Source of the DNA: Nitrosomonas sp. | Lineage (GTDB): Bacteria; Pseudomonadota; Gammaproteobacteria; Burkholderiales; Nitrosomonadaceae | Assembly (NCBI GenBank): GCA_019635215.1 | Contig: JAHBZZ010000012.1 | Coordinates: 33,466-97,465 of the forward strand | Direction of reading: 5' to 3' | Length of the DNA: 64,000 bases | Shown here: piece by piece, positions 33,145 to 42,873 of the stretch | How the letters are laid out: every line of letters starts with the position of its first letter | How positions within the stretch are numbered: the stretch's first letter is position 1 | Translations under genes and position numbers: made by a program | Notes under the pieces: model-generated | What the model was told of the DNA's origin: nothing | Databases searched by the model: none | Seen by the model: only the letters and a program-made list of their open reading frames with translations

Positions 33145-34089
33145 TTATAAATACAACAACTCAACCTGATATCCTTTTGAATTCAGTTCACTATTGTCCA
33201 GATACAATTGAATGGCCAGTTCCTGTCCATATTGAATTGCGGTCATATTGCCCTGTTCTCTGGAAAGATATTCGTTGGCAGTGAAAATGCGGCTGGCCAG
33301 CAACTGATTGTGAACATCCGTCAAAGACAATTTTATTGCCGGCAATGCCTGCGCATAAACTGCATGGTTGCGAATAATCGTGGTCAATGTGAGCACCTCG
33401 GGATAATGCACCGGATTGCGCACTTCAATATCGGAAAACACGATACTCAATTGCTGGATATGCTCTGGCAACGGTACCGCACAACCCAGCGGTTTGCATA
33501 ATTTTTCCAGGAAAGACCGGCTCTGCGGAAACATAACCGTCACATCCGTCCGGTAAGCATAAATACCCTGCCCTACCAACAGGAAACATAAACAAATACT
33601 CGCCGCGACCCATGCCCGATCCGCAGGCGTTCTAGGCAGTTTCGTCTCCGACAGAAAACTAGTGATGGGTTCATCAGCAGCCAGTGCTTTTGACTCCAGC
33701 GCCATGGCAACGGGTAACAAATCTGCAGGTGCCGCCGCACCTGCGCCCGCCGTCATCGCGATCGCAGCGTGAGCATACGCAATCTGACTTGAGTGATCGC
33801 CATGCACATCTTCAGACATTTGTTCCGACTCGAGAGGCGGATCATCGTGCAACACCGCAGATTCTTTGACAACTGCATTGGTTTTTTCAGGTATATCCAG
33901 GATGCTGTTTTGAATATCACCCGTTGAAAAATATTCAATTTCGGATTCAGCAACCGTAATCAGCGTGGCAAATCCATTAAATACGGCACGGCACGTACCA
34001 CAGCGCACAAATCCGTTTTGTGCCTGCAATTGCTCCGGATAAATTTTATATGCCGTTCCACAACTTCGGCATCGCGTCACAAGCGCCAT
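33145..34089 (-). CDS. Zinc-ribbon (MJ0042) and DUF3426 membrane protein
   Basis: The N-terminus is an MJ0042-type zinc ribbon (CRSCGTAYKIYPEQLQAQ...VRCGTCRAVFNG). After a long variable linker one transmembrane helix follows (WVAASICLCFLLVGQGIYAY), then a DUF3426 domain outside (LSIVFSDIEVRNPVHYPEVLTLTTIIRN...YAQALPAIKLSLTD). Such proteins commonly lie beside prmA and accBC in betaproteobacteria; their function is not established. Start at ATG 34089 has a G-rich Shine-Dalgarno five bases upstream. Confidence 0.88.
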   Translation of the reverse strand: MALVTRCRSCGTAYKIYPEQLQAQNGFVRCGTCRAVFNGFATLITVAESEIEYFSTGDIQNSILDIPEKTNAVVKESAVLHDDPPLESEQMSEDVHGDHSSQIAYAHAAIAMTAGAGAAAPADLLPVAMALESKALAADEPITSFLSETKLPRTPADRAWVAASICLCFLLVGQGIYAYRTDVTVMFPQSRSFLEKLCKPLGCAVPLPEHIQQLSIVFSDIEVRNPVHYPEVLTLTTIIRNHAVYAQALPAIKLSLTDVHNQLLASRIFTANEYLSREQGNMTAIQYGQELAIQLYLDNSELNSKGYQVELLYL

Positions 34090-34204
34090 CAATCACCCCC
34101 GTCACTACTGTCAGGATACCGGCAAGCATCGTCTCCGTTCAATCATTCGAACTCGGATTTTCGGCATGATGCGTCCCGGTTCCAATGAAAGCATTGTTGC
34201 CATG

Positions 34205-35122
34205 TTATTTTTTGATTCCGGTCAGCAATACCCAGCCGTCCAATTCCTGTGCCGTCTGCATCTCGAACCACTGCTGATAGATTTCTTTCACGCCCTGACC
34301 CTGCTCCTGTAATATACCCGAAAGTACAATGTGTCCGCCCTGCCGTGTTGCCTGTGCAAGAACAGGCGCAAGCATAATCAGCGGATTGGACAGAATATTC
34401 GCGATAACCATATCGGCCTGTGCGATTACATTCGAGTCATTGTTCGTTGCGGAATAATCCGTGGTAAAAAAGAACTGTTCAGCATCACATGCGTTCAGCA
34501 CAGCATTCGCCCAGCTTGCCTTAACCGCATGCGGATCGATATCGACACCTGTAACATAACGCGCGCCCAGCTTCAAGGCAGCAATGGCCAGAATCCCTGA
34601 GCCACATCCATAATCCAGCACGGTTTCACCGCGCAGCACATTCTGATCAAGCCAGGAAAGACACAACTGCGTGGTTGGATGACTGCCGGTACCAAAGGCC
34701 AGTCCAGGATCAAGCATTAAATTGATCGCCGCCGAATCCGGCGGTTGATGCCAGGTAGGCACTATCCATAGACGTTGCGAAATCTGGATAGGATCAAATT
34801 GGGATTGTGTCAGTTTTACCCAGTCTTGCTCTTCTACGATATCCACACGATAACCGGGCAATTCCGCTAATTGAGCAGCTTCAACTGCGGATTGCATAAT
34901 CGATTCAACATCCGCACTCTGCTCAAACAATCCGGACACTTCAGTTTTCTGCCAAAGCTGTTCCGATGGTTGTCCCGGCTCGCCGTATAAAGGCTGCTCA
35001 TCAACTGTACCGGCATCGGCATCATGAATTTCAACCGACAATGCACCCAGTTCGAGCAAAGCTTCGCTCAGAGGCTCTGCAAAAACATTATCTGTCTTGA
35101 TAATCAGCGTTTTCCACGACAT
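34205..35122 (-). CDS. prmA: Ribosomal protein L11 methyltransferase
   Basis: PrmA trimethylates ribosomal protein L11 using SAM. The motifs LDPGLAFGTGSHPTTQLCL, VLDYGCGSGILAIAALKLGA and NILSNPL are present. The start at ATG 35122 (MSWKTLIIKT) is the family norm; the frame also has a TTG fifteen bases earlier. It lies between the zinc-ribbon gene and accC on the same strand. Confidence 0.95.
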   Translation of the reverse strand: MSWKTLIIKTDNVFAEPLSEALLELGALSVEIHDADAGTVDEQPLYGEPGQPSEQLWQKTEVSGLFEQSADVESIMQSAVEAAQLAELPGYRVDIVEEQDWVKLTQSQFDPIQISQRLWIVPTWHQPPDSAAINLMLDPGLAFGTGSHPTTQLCLSWLDQNVLRGETVLDYGCGSGILAIAALKLGARYVTGVDIDPHAVKASWANAVLNACDAEQFFFTTDYSATNNDSNVIAQADMVIANILSNPLIMLAPVLAQATRQGGHIVLSGILQEQGQGVKEIYQQWFEMQTAQELDGWVLLTGIKK

Positions 35123-35237
35123 ACCGGTTAATATCAATACTTAACGATTACGACTGCGCTGGCTATACTGCATTTTCACCGCGCATGGCCAAAAACAAAG
35201 AAGAAAGATAGAGGCTGTCGATCAAATTATCAGACTA

Positions 35238-36605
35238 TTAACGTGACTGCTCAATTTGTTGATTATGCAAAGCCAGTTTGTGTTCCAGGTAGTGAATTGA
35301 AAACTGCCCACCCAGAAATGTCGCATCGGTAAGCAAGTCCAGATGTAACGGAATATTGGTTTTTATTCCCTGAATCACCATCTCGGATAATGCGATCCGC
35401 ATGCGCGCAATCGCCTGTTCGCGCGTGTCGCCATACGTAATGATTTTGCCGATCATCGAGTCATAATAGGGCGGCACCATATAATTGTGATAGACGTGAG
35501 AATCAACACGTACACCCGGCCCACCAGGTGCATGATACTGCGTAATCCGCCCTGCAGAAGGCGTTAATTTATAAGCATCTTCTGCATTGATGCGGCATTC
35601 GATCGCATGCCCCTTAAAGACAATATTTTTTTGCCGGAACGGTAATTCTTTCCCTGCGGCAACGTTGATCTGGGCCTGTACAAGATCAATCCCCGTTACC
35701 GATTCAGTAACCGGATGCTCCACCTGCAGGCGCGTATTCATCTCTATAAAATAGAATTCATTGTTCTCAAAAAGAAATTCAAATGTACCCACGCCTCGAT
35801 ATTTGATTCTACGGCAGGCTTCCGCACAACGCTCGCCAATTTTATTACGCAGTGCTTCCGAAATACCGGGAGCCGGCGCTTCCTCGAGAATTTTTTGATG
35901 TCGGCGCTGCATTGAACAATCGCGTTCGCCTAAATGCACGGCGTTACCCTGTTCATCAATCAGCAGTTGGAATTCTATATGGCGCGGATTTTCCAGATAT
36001 TTTTCAGCATACACCACCGGATTGCCAAAAGCGGCCTGCGCCTCATTCCGCGTCATAATCACGGCATTGGACAAGGCAGCTTCCGTATGAACTACCCGCA
36101 TACCACGTCCGCCGCCACCACCTGCAGCCTTAATAATTACAGGATAACCGATCTCCCTGACAATTTTTTTGATTGCATCGATACTCTCCGGCAAGGCGCC
36201 ATCCGAACCCGGAACACAAGGAACACCCGCCGCCTTCATCGCATTCTTGGCACTGACTTTATCCCCCATCAAGCGGATGGTTTCTGGACGCGGTCCGATA
36301 AAAACAAAACCGCTTCGCTCAACACGCTCTGCAAAATCGGCGTTCTCCGAAAGAAACCCGTAACCTGGATGAATCGCTTCCGCGTCGGTCACTTCCGCCG
36401 AACTGATGATGGCCGGTATATTCAAATAACTTTGTGCAACCGGAGCAGGACCAATGCATACTGCCTCATCCGCAAGCTTCACATATTTAGCTTCAGAATC
36501 CGCCTCGGAATACACGGCTACTGTCTTTATACCCATAGCCCGGCAGGCGCGTTGAATACGCAAGGCAATTTCACCACGGTTCGCGATAAGTATTTTCTCA
36601 AACAT
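35238..36605 (-). CDS. accC: Acetyl-CoA carboxylase biotin carboxylase subunit
   Basis: A 455-residue ATP-grasp enzyme that carboxylates biotin on Acc[21 protein letters not shown], the Gly-rich loop [32 protein letters not shown] and [14 protein letters not shown] are all present. It follows accB by 50 bp on the same strand; together they start fatty-acid synthesis. Confidence 0.97.
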   Translation of the reverse strand: MFEKILIANRGEIALRIQRACRAMGIKTVAVYSEADSEAKYVKLADEAVCIGPAPVAQSYLNIPAIISSAEVTDAEAIHPGYGFLSENADFAERVERSGFVFIGPRPETIRLMGDKVSAKNAMKAAGVPCVPGSDGALPESIDAIKKIVREIGYPVIIKAAGGGGGRGMRVVHTEAALSNAVIMTRNEAQAAFGNPVVYAEKYLENPRHIEFQLLIDEQGNAVHLGERDCSMQRRHQKILEEAPAPGISEALRNKIGERCAEACRRIKYRGVGTFEFLFENNEFYFIEMNTRLQVEHPVTESVTGIDLVQAQINVAAGKELPFRQKNIVFKGHAIECRINAEDAYKLTPSAGRITQYHAPGGPGVRVDSHVYHNYMVPPYYDSMIGKIITYGDTREQAIARMRIALSEMVIQGIKTNIPLHLDLLTDATFLGGQFSIHYLEHKLALHNQQIEQSR

Positions 36606-36655
36606 TTAAATTCACCGAATTTTGATAGGGCCTCCGACGACCGACCGCAACACCG

Positions 36656-37135
36656 TTATTGAATAATGAACAAGTGCTCACCATATTCGACAGGCTGACC
36701 ATTCTCAACCAGTATGGCCTTAATCACGCCATTCTTATCGGCTTCAATCTCATTAAGCAGCTTCATCGCTTCAATAATGCACAGTGTGTCCCCAACTTTA
36801 ACAGTCTGACCCACTTCAACAAACGGACTGGCTCCAGGTGACGGGGCACGATAAAAAGTACCCACCATCGGTGACTTAACAACATGACCATTGGGCACTG
36901 CTGATTTGGTGTCAGGCACTTCGGAATGCGCGACATCCGTTGAAGCCTGCACCTGCCCTTGAGCTATCGGTATAGCATCTGTCTGTACGGCTGGCATCCA
37001 TGTATAACCTGGTGCGGACATTGATGTTCCTGCCTTGCTGATACGAACCTTCTCCTCGCCTTCGGCAATCTCCAACTCGACTATGCCAGACTCTTCAACC
37101 AGCTCAATCAGTTTTTTAAGCTTTCTTAAATCCAT
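36656..37135 (-). CDS. accB: Biotin carboxyl carrier protein
   Basis: The start at 37135 ([18 protein letters not shown]) has GAGGGG at normal spacing; an upstream in-frame start exists. The C-terminal biotinyl domain shows [24 protein letters not shown] and the biotinylated lysine in [13 protein letters not shown]. The middle is a Pro/Ala/Gln-type linker. First gene of the accB-accC unit. Confidence 0.96.
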   Translation of the reverse strand: MDLRKLKKLIELVEESGIVELEIAEGEEKVRISKAGTSMSAPGYTWMPAVQTDAIPIAQGQVQASTDVAHSEVPDTKSAVPNGHVVKSPMVGTFYRAPSPGASPFVEVGQTVKVGDTLCIIEAMKLLNEIEADKNGVIKAILVENGQPVEYGEHLFIIQ

Positions 37136-37311
37136 ATCAAACCCCTCGAGACAACACCCCATTTACCCGGGTTATTTCCAAAACAGAACCACCTAAAAAA
37201 ATGCAATCGTCTTATTACAACAAGCACACAGATTCATCAAAAACACACTAATAAAGCTTGCACACGCTGAATCAATCAAAGAAATTTCAATATATTCGGA
37301 TAGCCCCGCAC

Positions 37312-37764
37312 TTATCCGCGTAACGCCAGAACATATTCCAGAGCCAATTCATAACCTTTAGCACCCAGCCCACTAATAATACCTACAGCCATATCGGAAA
37401 AATAAGAATGGTGACGAAAACTCTCACGAGAAAAAATATTAGATAAATGCACCTCAATAAAGGGCAATTTCACCGCGGCCAATGCGTCCCGCATGGCTAT
37501 ACTGGTATGCGTATAAGCGGCTGGATTGATAATTATAAAATCCGTACCGTCAGTCATCGCCAGTTGAATTCGATCAACCAACGCCGATTCCGCGTTACTC
37601 TGAAAAAAAGAAATGTTTACACTTACCTTCTCCGCTTGCCGACTCAGATTTCTGTTAATATCCTCAAGCATCAGCTGTCCGTAAATCCCCGGCTCCCGTA
37701 TTCCCAGTAAATTTAAATTCGGGCCATGGATAACAAGGATATTATTCACGTCTTTTTTATTCAC
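37312..37764 (-). CDS. aroQ: 3-dehydroquinate dehydratase, type II
   Basis: A 150-residue enzyme of the shikimate pathway. [37 protein letters not shown] and [22 protein letters not shown] carry the active-site Tyr, Asn and His residues. The frame starts at a GTG (37764); a second GTG at 37749 follows a short duplicated stretch, so the start is not certain. It commonly precedes accBC in betaproteobacteria, as here. Confidence 0.96.
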   Translation of the reverse strand: MNKKDVNNILVIHGPNLNLLGIREPGIYGQLMLEDINRNLSRQAEKVSVNISFFQSNAESALVDRIQLAMTDGTDFIIINPAAYTHTSIAMRDALAAVKLPFIEVHLSNIFSRESFRHHSYFSDMAVGIISGLGAKGYELALEYVLALRG

Positions 37765-37975
37765 GTCTTTTTTCAGAATTCATGGTCAATTATCGCATCT
37801 TATACACAAAAAGTATAGTTTTTGACGAAATTAACCGAATTTAGGCCCCATTCGATTCACTTAAAACATGCAATCCCAATTCTCCGGAAAACCATATCAG
37901 CAAGCAATTATTTGCCCGCCTTCATACAAGCAACTATAATACCGTGCTGCTTTTGTTTATTATATTTATCTCACC

Positions 37976-38051
<76 letters not shown>

Positions 38052-38087
38052 ATAAATCAGTAACTTAGAAACTCAATCGATCCTGCT

Positions 38088-39101
38088 TTACTTCGATTGT
38101 GCCAAATTCGTGACATTTAGCACACCATCCAAGACCCGGGCATGTTTGGAAAACTGCTCAGGTGCCAAGTGAGCATAACGCCTTACCATCTCAGCAGATT
38201 CCCATGCGCCCATTTCCTGAATGACATTTAACGGCACGCCATTCTGAGTTAACCAGCTTGCCCAGGTATGGCGTAAATCATGCCAGCGAAAATCTTCAAT
38301 ACCGGCACGTTTTAACGCTTTATACCAGGCTTTTGTATTCACCTGATTGATTGGTTTCCCCTTGTAACTGAATACAAACTTTGAATGTTTCCCAATCTGT
38401 CTGGTTAATACCGCGATTGCCGTTGCATTTAGCGTTACATGGATCGGTTTACCAGCTTTGGCCTGATCCCCATGTATCCACGCTACACTGCGCTGCATAT
38501 CCACTTGCGACCATTCCAGCTTTGTGACATTTGACCGCCTCAAACCTGTAGCCAGTGAAAACGTCACCATATCGGCCAAATGCGGCGGCAATTCCTGAAT
38601 CAGAATACCGGCCTGTGTCGCACTCAAATAACGCACCCGGCGCTTTGCTTCACGATACAGCTTAATGACCGGAGGTTTGTCGATCCATTCCCAGTCAAGA
38701 GCCGCACGGCGCAGGATTGAACGAATCAGAGCCAGTAAACGGTTAGCTGTCGCCGGACTTGTTTCATTCCGCTTTAATCCGCCAATCTCTGCAATAACAT
38801 CGCGCGTCAATTCATCAAGATACTTGCCTCTAAAGAACTGTTGGAGCCAGTTTATTTTAGCCACGTCATCATGATGTGTCTTTTTATCCTGTGTTTCCAT
38901 CAGCCATTTATAGGCCGCTTCATCCCAAGTGCGTCTTGGCTTATCTCCCAGTTTCACGACCCGCCAGGATTCTGCTTTCAGCTTGTCGTGGAATTCCTGT
39001 GCCTGGGTTTTATCTTCTGTCGCAGCAGAGCATCTAACTCGCTCGCCGCTTGGTGTGGTGAAACTAATCCACCACGTCTTACCGCGTTTAAAGAGTGACA
39101 T
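38088..39101 (-). CDS. Tyrosine recombinase / integrase
   Basis: A 337-residue integrase next to its tRNA target, transcribed toward the tRNA. The N-terminus MSLFKRGKTWWISFTTPSG is typical of a group of small betaproteobacterial integrases. Catalytic residues are visible: Arg in FSLATGLRRSNVTKLEW, His-x-x-Arg in WHDLRHTWASWL and the Tyr nucleophile in VRRYAHLAPEQ. It is the last gene of a rep-HTH-int operon and its start lies inside the HTH gene. It should insert and excise the 6.1-kb element bounded by the 45-bp repeats. Confidence 0.95.
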   Translation of the reverse strand: MSLFKRGKTWWISFTTPSGERVRCSAATEDKTQAQEFHDKLKAESWRVVKLGDKPRRTWDEAAYKWLMETQDKKTHHDDVAKINWLQQFFRGKYLDELTRDVIAEIGGLKRNETSPATANRLLALIRSILRRAALDWEWIDKPPVIKLYREAKRRVRYLSATQAGILIQELPPHLADMVTFSLATGLRRSNVTKLEWSQVDMQRSVAWIHGDQAKAGKPIHVTLNATAIAVLTRQIGKHSKFVFSYKGKPINQVNTKAWYKALKRAGIEDFRWHDLRHTWASWLTQNGVPLNVIQEMGAWESAEMVRRYAHLAPEQFSKHARVLDGVLNVTNLAQSK

Positions 39102-39307
39102 AATTGCTTCTCCTCATGTCCCACTTGCAACGCTTGCCGAGGAGTAGCATATAACGAGCGAAGGTAGGCGACAAGATCATCTTCAATAAATACCCAGCGT
39201 TTGCCCAATTTAACACCCGGAATAATTCCAGCTTTGGCGCGACGGCGCACTTCTTCAGGGTGCATTTTAAGAAAAAGGGCTGCTTCTTCAAGCGTTAACG
39301 ATTTCAT
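38978..39307 (-). CDS. Helix-turn-helix protein, excisionase-like
   Basis: A 109-residue protein whose first ~50 residues form an HTH_17/MerR-like excisionase domain (LTLEEAALFLKMHPEEVRRRAKAG, then VKLGKRWVFIEDDLVAYLRSLY). It likely regulates the integrase or serves as its directionality factor. Its start overlaps the rep stop by four bases (ATGA) and its last 124 bases overlap the integrase start in another frame. The C-terminal SLNAVRRGGLVSPHQAASELDALL looks like genuine coding sequence, so the long overlap seems real. Confidence 0.8.
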   Translation of the reverse strand: MKSLTLEEAALFLKMHPEEVRRRAKAGIIPGVKLGKRWVFIEDDLVAYLRSLYATPRQALQVGHEEKQLCHSLNAVRRGGLVSPHQAASELDALLRQKIKPRHRNSTTS

Positions 39308-40674
39308 TCGCCCTCCTTTATTCGCCGATAATCCCCAGCCTTCTGATTTCTTTCCTGAATATCTCCAACAAGATTTTGTCGGTTATTGATCGTATTGTAT
39401 TTTCTACCTTTGGACTTAACCTTGCGTTGAATATAACCACAAAGACCGCCGGCACTATGTTCATGGAATTTATTGGCCTGATGCAGATATTCACCGACAC
39501 CTTCGCTGAAATCCTCTATACCTTCACGTGCCATAAACGATGTAAGACCACCCAAGCCATGAATAAAAATACGCTCATCATGCGGCAGCCTTTCAGGTCT
39601 AAAACGTTTTAAACGCGGCTGATCAACTGGCGATAAATACACATTGGCAATATCATCCCAAAGCGGATGATTTGGCCAACGATCCCGTTTATTGTCGGTC
39701 AAACTGGGAGTAGTCAAGCGTAACCAGTCATCTGTCAGATAACGCCACAATGCAGCCTGAATTTCCAGCAGATTAGATAAGCTAAAAATCTGCAATTGCT
39801 TCAACGATTGTTTTTCGACCTGGAACTCCATACGCCAGACTTTTTCATCACCTTGCCAGCCATTAGCCTGCCATAGTGAAAACAACCAGGTTTTGCGGGA
39901 TTTGGTTTTAATTTCGACCACTTTTTCATACAGACGGGCATGCAGATCGCCGCCCATACCGATAACCCAACCTGTAAAAGGATCATCCAGACGGCAGTCA
40001 AAATACTTCGCCATTAAATTTGCGCGTGTAACCCAGTCAGGCTGATGAATAGTGGAAAGATCATCTATACAGGTAAAATCCAGAAACAAGTCAGCGCGAC
40101 TGATAGTGGCTGCACCATGTACCAGACCCAGCGTATTCATGATAAAGCTTAAATCTTGCACTGCTGCTTCAGGCCCAACAGCGGCCAGATATTCACTGGA
40201 TATCTGAATATGCGCCATAGGCAACTTACTGGATTTGCCGCGATTGATTTTAATAAAAAAACAATTGTCTAGCAGGACATACGGAAAGCGCGGCATGCCT
40301 TTGTCACGAACTTCAAATAGATGCGCACCAATTGTTACCTGGGCTAAGGCTTGCTCTTTTTCTTCTTCGGATTGTGCTTTCTCTTTTAATTCAAATAATT
40401 TTTTATCCCAATCTTCTGCCAATTGCCCGTAATAGGAAACATAAAGACTATCAATGCCAAGTAGCAGCGGTTTGAAATGTTTGCTTTTGTCGTTTGAGGG
40501 TACTGTGTTACTAGGCGGCGTACCCTGAATAGATTCACCAATCGCCCGCCCGTCCGGGGCGCGATTCTCGCGCTCCCCGTCAGACGGCCTCACGGTTACA
40601 AATTCTGATAATGCAATAGAAACACCACCAGACTCATCGGACAAATTACCGTCCATTAAATTATTATTGCGCAT
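39304..40674 (-). CDS. Replication initiation protein-like (Rep_trans type)
   Basis: A 456-residue protein that resembles rolling-circle replication initiators of the Rep_trans / replication-initiation-factor type found on phages and small plasmids. Signs are LLGIDSLYVSYYGQL, AHIQISSEYLAAVGPEAAVQDL, ISRADLFLDF and RMEFQVEKQSLKQL. The start at ATG 40674 has GAGG nine bases upstream; the frame could begin at a TTG 18 bases earlier. The catalytic Tyr was not assigned. It heads the rep-HTH-int operon and suggests that the element replicates as a circle after excision. Confidence 0.72.
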   Translation of the reverse strand: MRNNNLMDGNLSDESGGVSIALSEFVTVRPSDGERENRAPDGRAIGESIQGTPPSNTVPSNDKSKHFKPLLLGIDSLYVSYYGQLAEDWDKKLFELKEKAQSEEEKEQALAQVTIGAHLFEVRDKGMPRFPYVLLDNCFFIKINRGKSSKLPMAHIQISSEYLAAVGPEAAVQDLSFIMNTLGLVHGAATISRADLFLDFTCIDDLSTIHQPDWVTRANLMAKYFDCRLDDPFTGWVIGMGGDLHARLYEKVVEIKTKSRKTWLFSLWQANGWQGDEKVWRMEFQVEKQSLKQLQIFSLSNLLEIQAALWRYLTDDWLRLTTPSLTDNKRDRWPNHPLWDDIANVYLSPVDQPRLKRFRPERLPHDERIFIHGLGGLTSFMAREGIEDFSEGVGEYLHQANKFHEHSAGGLCGYIQRKVKSKGRKYNTINNRQNLVGDIQERNQKAGDYRRIKEGE

Positions 40675-41524
40675 GATAAATACCTCACTCAAAAAAAATT
40701 GAAAATGAAGTCACAAGACGCAAAAAAGGCATACCACAGCAGTCAGAGTGGTGTTACTTGTTCAAGAAAAATTTGTTTCAATAGGGATTTGTTAGCGCAG
40801 GAATGAGCCTAGACGTTTTTCAAATGTTGGCACGTTTTGAAGTTGGCGCAAAGCTTTTGGACTTTTTGAAAGTTATGGGTAGGTAGGTCGGTTTCGATGT
40901 TTTTACTATTCTGGCTCTACTTAAAGCTCCATAGAATAGCCTTTTAGAATCGCAGGTCAGTTTCCCCCGTTTTAGATTAAATTCGTCACTTTTTATGTAA
41001 GCGCATAGTAATTTAAGTGCTCTGGGTAGTTTACTATCATTAGGTTATTTTGGCGCAAAATATCAATCAGGTCTTGAAAACCCGGACATTTGCAGATGAC
41101 TTTTTAAAGAGCGACTTACGACAATCGCAATTTCTCACAAGTGAATTTCATTGTCAAACATCACAGGTAAAACTGGACTAGATTGGGTGAGATTGGTTTA
41201 ATCTTGCTCACTTTTCATCATTTCACAGTGCAAATACAAAAGCGAGCTCAACATTCACCAGAGGACAGGCTTTAATCCTGCTGTCCTCCGAACCCATGTC
41301 GTCACTCATACCAGGGTGAGAGCGACGCATGGCTCCGGAGGACAGCAGGATTATTCTAAAGAACTGATAATGGAAAGCTTAGGCTTTTGATCTTTAGAAA
41401 AACCTCAAAATAATTTTCTAATAGCTAAGATTCCAGAAATCTGTTAGTTTTCTGTCGGATATATTTTCAACATCCCTTTACGTTAGTTAAAAGGCGCTTA
41501 AAATAACAATCTCGAAATTAGAAA
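40675..41524. other. Non-coding gap between rep and the retron genes
   Basis: This ~850-bp gap separates two divergent units, rep-HTH-int (minus) and the retron (plus). It contains the large hairpin at 41273-41353 and otherwise no reading frame that looks coding. It must hold the promoters of both units and is the likely place for the element's origin of replication. No further repeats were recognised. Confidence 0.6.
41273..41353. repeat. 81-nt near-perfect hairpin
   Basis: An 18-bp perfect inverted repeat, TAATCCTGCTGTCCTCCG (41273-41290) and its complement at 41336-41353, encloses a second imperfect stem (CCATG...CATGG with CGTC/GACG and CTCA/TGAG pairs) around a small ACCAGGG-type loop. 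The hairpin is GC-rich in an AT-rich gap. It lies between the rep gene and the retron. It might be a replication-origin hairpin, a terminator-like structure or a MITE-like insert; no T run follows. Confidence 0.75.
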
Positions 41525-42379
41525 ATGCCGGAACTGAATTCAAATACTATCGGATTAATTCATCGAATCTGGAATGCTAAAAAATGGAAATTTACAACTC
41601 CTGACATACAAGAATCGGCATTTAATAGACTTTGTGAGATGTTCAGAAAGCTTGAGAAAAACGAACAGGATTTATTGCTAAATCTCATGCATTCTTATTC
41701 CTATTACTCGTATACAGATTATCATGATCTCTTAGTTAAAGCATTTCTAAAGTTTGAGGATAATCAGATAAATGAAGTTGACCAAATTATAATAGCTCCA
41801 TTGGTTAAACCTGAAGACATTGATGCAAATTATGCAAAAAGTGGCCATAGCTTAATCTATGTAGCTAACAATATAGGTATTACTGCACATAAGAAACTGG
41901 CCAATTTAGAACGAAATTCCATAATAAACCCTTATATTGTCTCTCGTAAAGAATTAAAAGGAGAAAAAATTTTAGTTATTCTGATCGATGATTTTGTTGG
42001 TTCTGGCACATCAGCCTCATCTGTTTACAAACAGGTTAAGGCAAGGTTTTCTACTAATGACAAAATTATAGTCACATGCTTAATAACAACAAAAAAGGCA
42101 ATAGCACGCCTGAAAAGCGACTCGATACCATTTTATTGGTCTGAAATCGCTTTAAAAGGAATAGCAGACAATCAGCTTATTACTAATAAACAACAAGCCT
42201 ATGAATTGATTGATAATATCTGGAGAGCTCACTTAGATGTATCAAAACAATATAAGCGTGGATATAAAAAATCTGAAACCCTGATAACTTTAATAAGAAC
42301 GCCTAATAACACACTCCCGATGTTCTGGTGTAAGAAAGCACGTGATGGCTCAGATTGGCCATCGCCATTTACAAGGTAA
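41525..42379 (+). CDS. Retron-associated phosphoribosyltransferase-like protein
   Basis: A 284-residue protein with a PRPP-binding-loop signature ILVILIDDFVGSGTSASSV (residues ~149-167), the type I phosphoribosyltransferase pattern of two acidic residues then a Gly/Ser/Thr loop. The N-terminal half is helical (LLNLMHSYSYYSY) and the end reads LPMFWCKKARDGSDWPSPF. It begins a three-gene run with the winged-helix and reverse-transcriptase genes. In the published retron classification this pairing is, as I recall, type III. It is likely the toxic effector that the retron holds in check; its substrate is unknown. Confidence 0.8.
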   Translation: MPELNSNTIGLIHRIWNAKKWKFTTPDIQESAFNRLCEMFRKLEKNEQDLLLNLMHSYSYYSYTDYHDLLVKAFLKFEDNQINEVDQIIIAPLVKPEDIDANYAKSGHSLIYVANNIGITAHKKLANLERNSIINPYIVSRKELKGEKILVILIDDFVGSGTSASSVYKQVKARFSTNDKIIVTCLITTKKAIARLKSDSIPFYWSEIALKGIADNQLITNKQQAYELIDNIWRAHLDVSKQYKRGYKKSETLITLIRTPNNTLPMFWCKKARDGSDWPSPFTR

Positions 42380-42385
42380 TAGAAA

Positions 42386-42700
42386 ATGCATAACAATATT
42401 AGACTGTTATTGCAATTAGTTCAGCAGAAATCAGATATAAGTTTTTTATTACAACAAGGCCTTACTTATACACAGATATCAGCATTGTTTGAAAAGGCTG
42501 TAAGACAGGATTGGTTAAAATTTTATGATGATTCCTTTCATCTAACCGACTTAGGAAAACAGGTATTACAAGAAGAAACAAGTAACAAAACAATGGGTCA
42601 TCAAAGTATGTGGATTTCAGCTGATGAACGCTTTGTTATTCCACAGATTGATATTGATGATATTTTTTTACCAAAAAAGAAAGATTCATATTTTTCATGA
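42386..42700 (+). CDS. Retron-associated winged-helix protein
   Basis: A 104-residue protein with a winged-helix fold: helices from LLLQLVQQKSDISFLLQQ and TYTQISALFEKAVRQDWLKF, then the wing FYDDSFHLTDLGKQVLQEE. The C-terminal ~35 residues (HQSMWISADERFVIPQIDIDD) may contact the partner. It starts six bases after the phosphoribosyltransferase-like gene and its stop codon ends exactly where the a1 repeat of the ncRNA begins. It may bind msDNA or the effector. Confidence 0.75.
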   Translation: MHNNIRLLLQLVQQKSDISFLLQQGLTYTQISALFEKAVRQDWLKFYDDSFHLTDLGKQVLQEETSNKTMGHQSMWISADERFVIPQIDIDDIFLPKKKDSYFS

Positions 42701-42777
42701 TCTTGGCACCAGACCTTTATAGCGAAAGCTATGGAATGGCGATTCGCCATTCTGGGAAGAACTGACTTTCAAGCCAT

Positions 42778-42825
42778 ACCAAGAGAACTAAATTGTCCAC
42801 GGAGTTGACAATTTATTCTCTTGGT
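42778..42825 (+). repeat. Long msd hairpin
   Basis: ACCAAGAGAA (42778-42787) pairs with TTCTCTTGGT (42816-42825) and AAATTGTC (42790-42797) with GACAATTT (42807-42814), leaving a 9-nt CACGGAGTT loop and a small internal loop. This is the kind of long stem that makes up the DNA part of msDNA. Confidence 0.82.
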
Positions 42826-42839
42826 AAGCCTGATGGCTT

Positions 42840-42873
42840 GCAATAATTACTGTATATATACAGTAATTATTGC
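42840..42873. repeat. 34-bp perfect palindrome inside the retron ncRNA
   Basis: GCAATAATTACTGTATA is followed at once by its exact reverse complement, giving a 17-bp stem without a loop. It lies between the msd hairpin and a2, shares base 42840 with the preceding stem, and is AT-rich. It could be a second msDNA stem or a binding site for the winged-helix protein. Confidence 0.9.

Noticed and set aside
29347-33145. Cobalamin or SAM riboswitch before metH
   Set aside because: The upstream gap on the minus strand is about 85 bp and shows no B12-box or SAM-type structure.
42840-42873. Palindrome as a transcription-factor operator or terminator
   Set aside because: It lies inside the a1/a2 pair of the retron RNA and has no T run; a role in msd structure is simpler, though protein binding stays possible.
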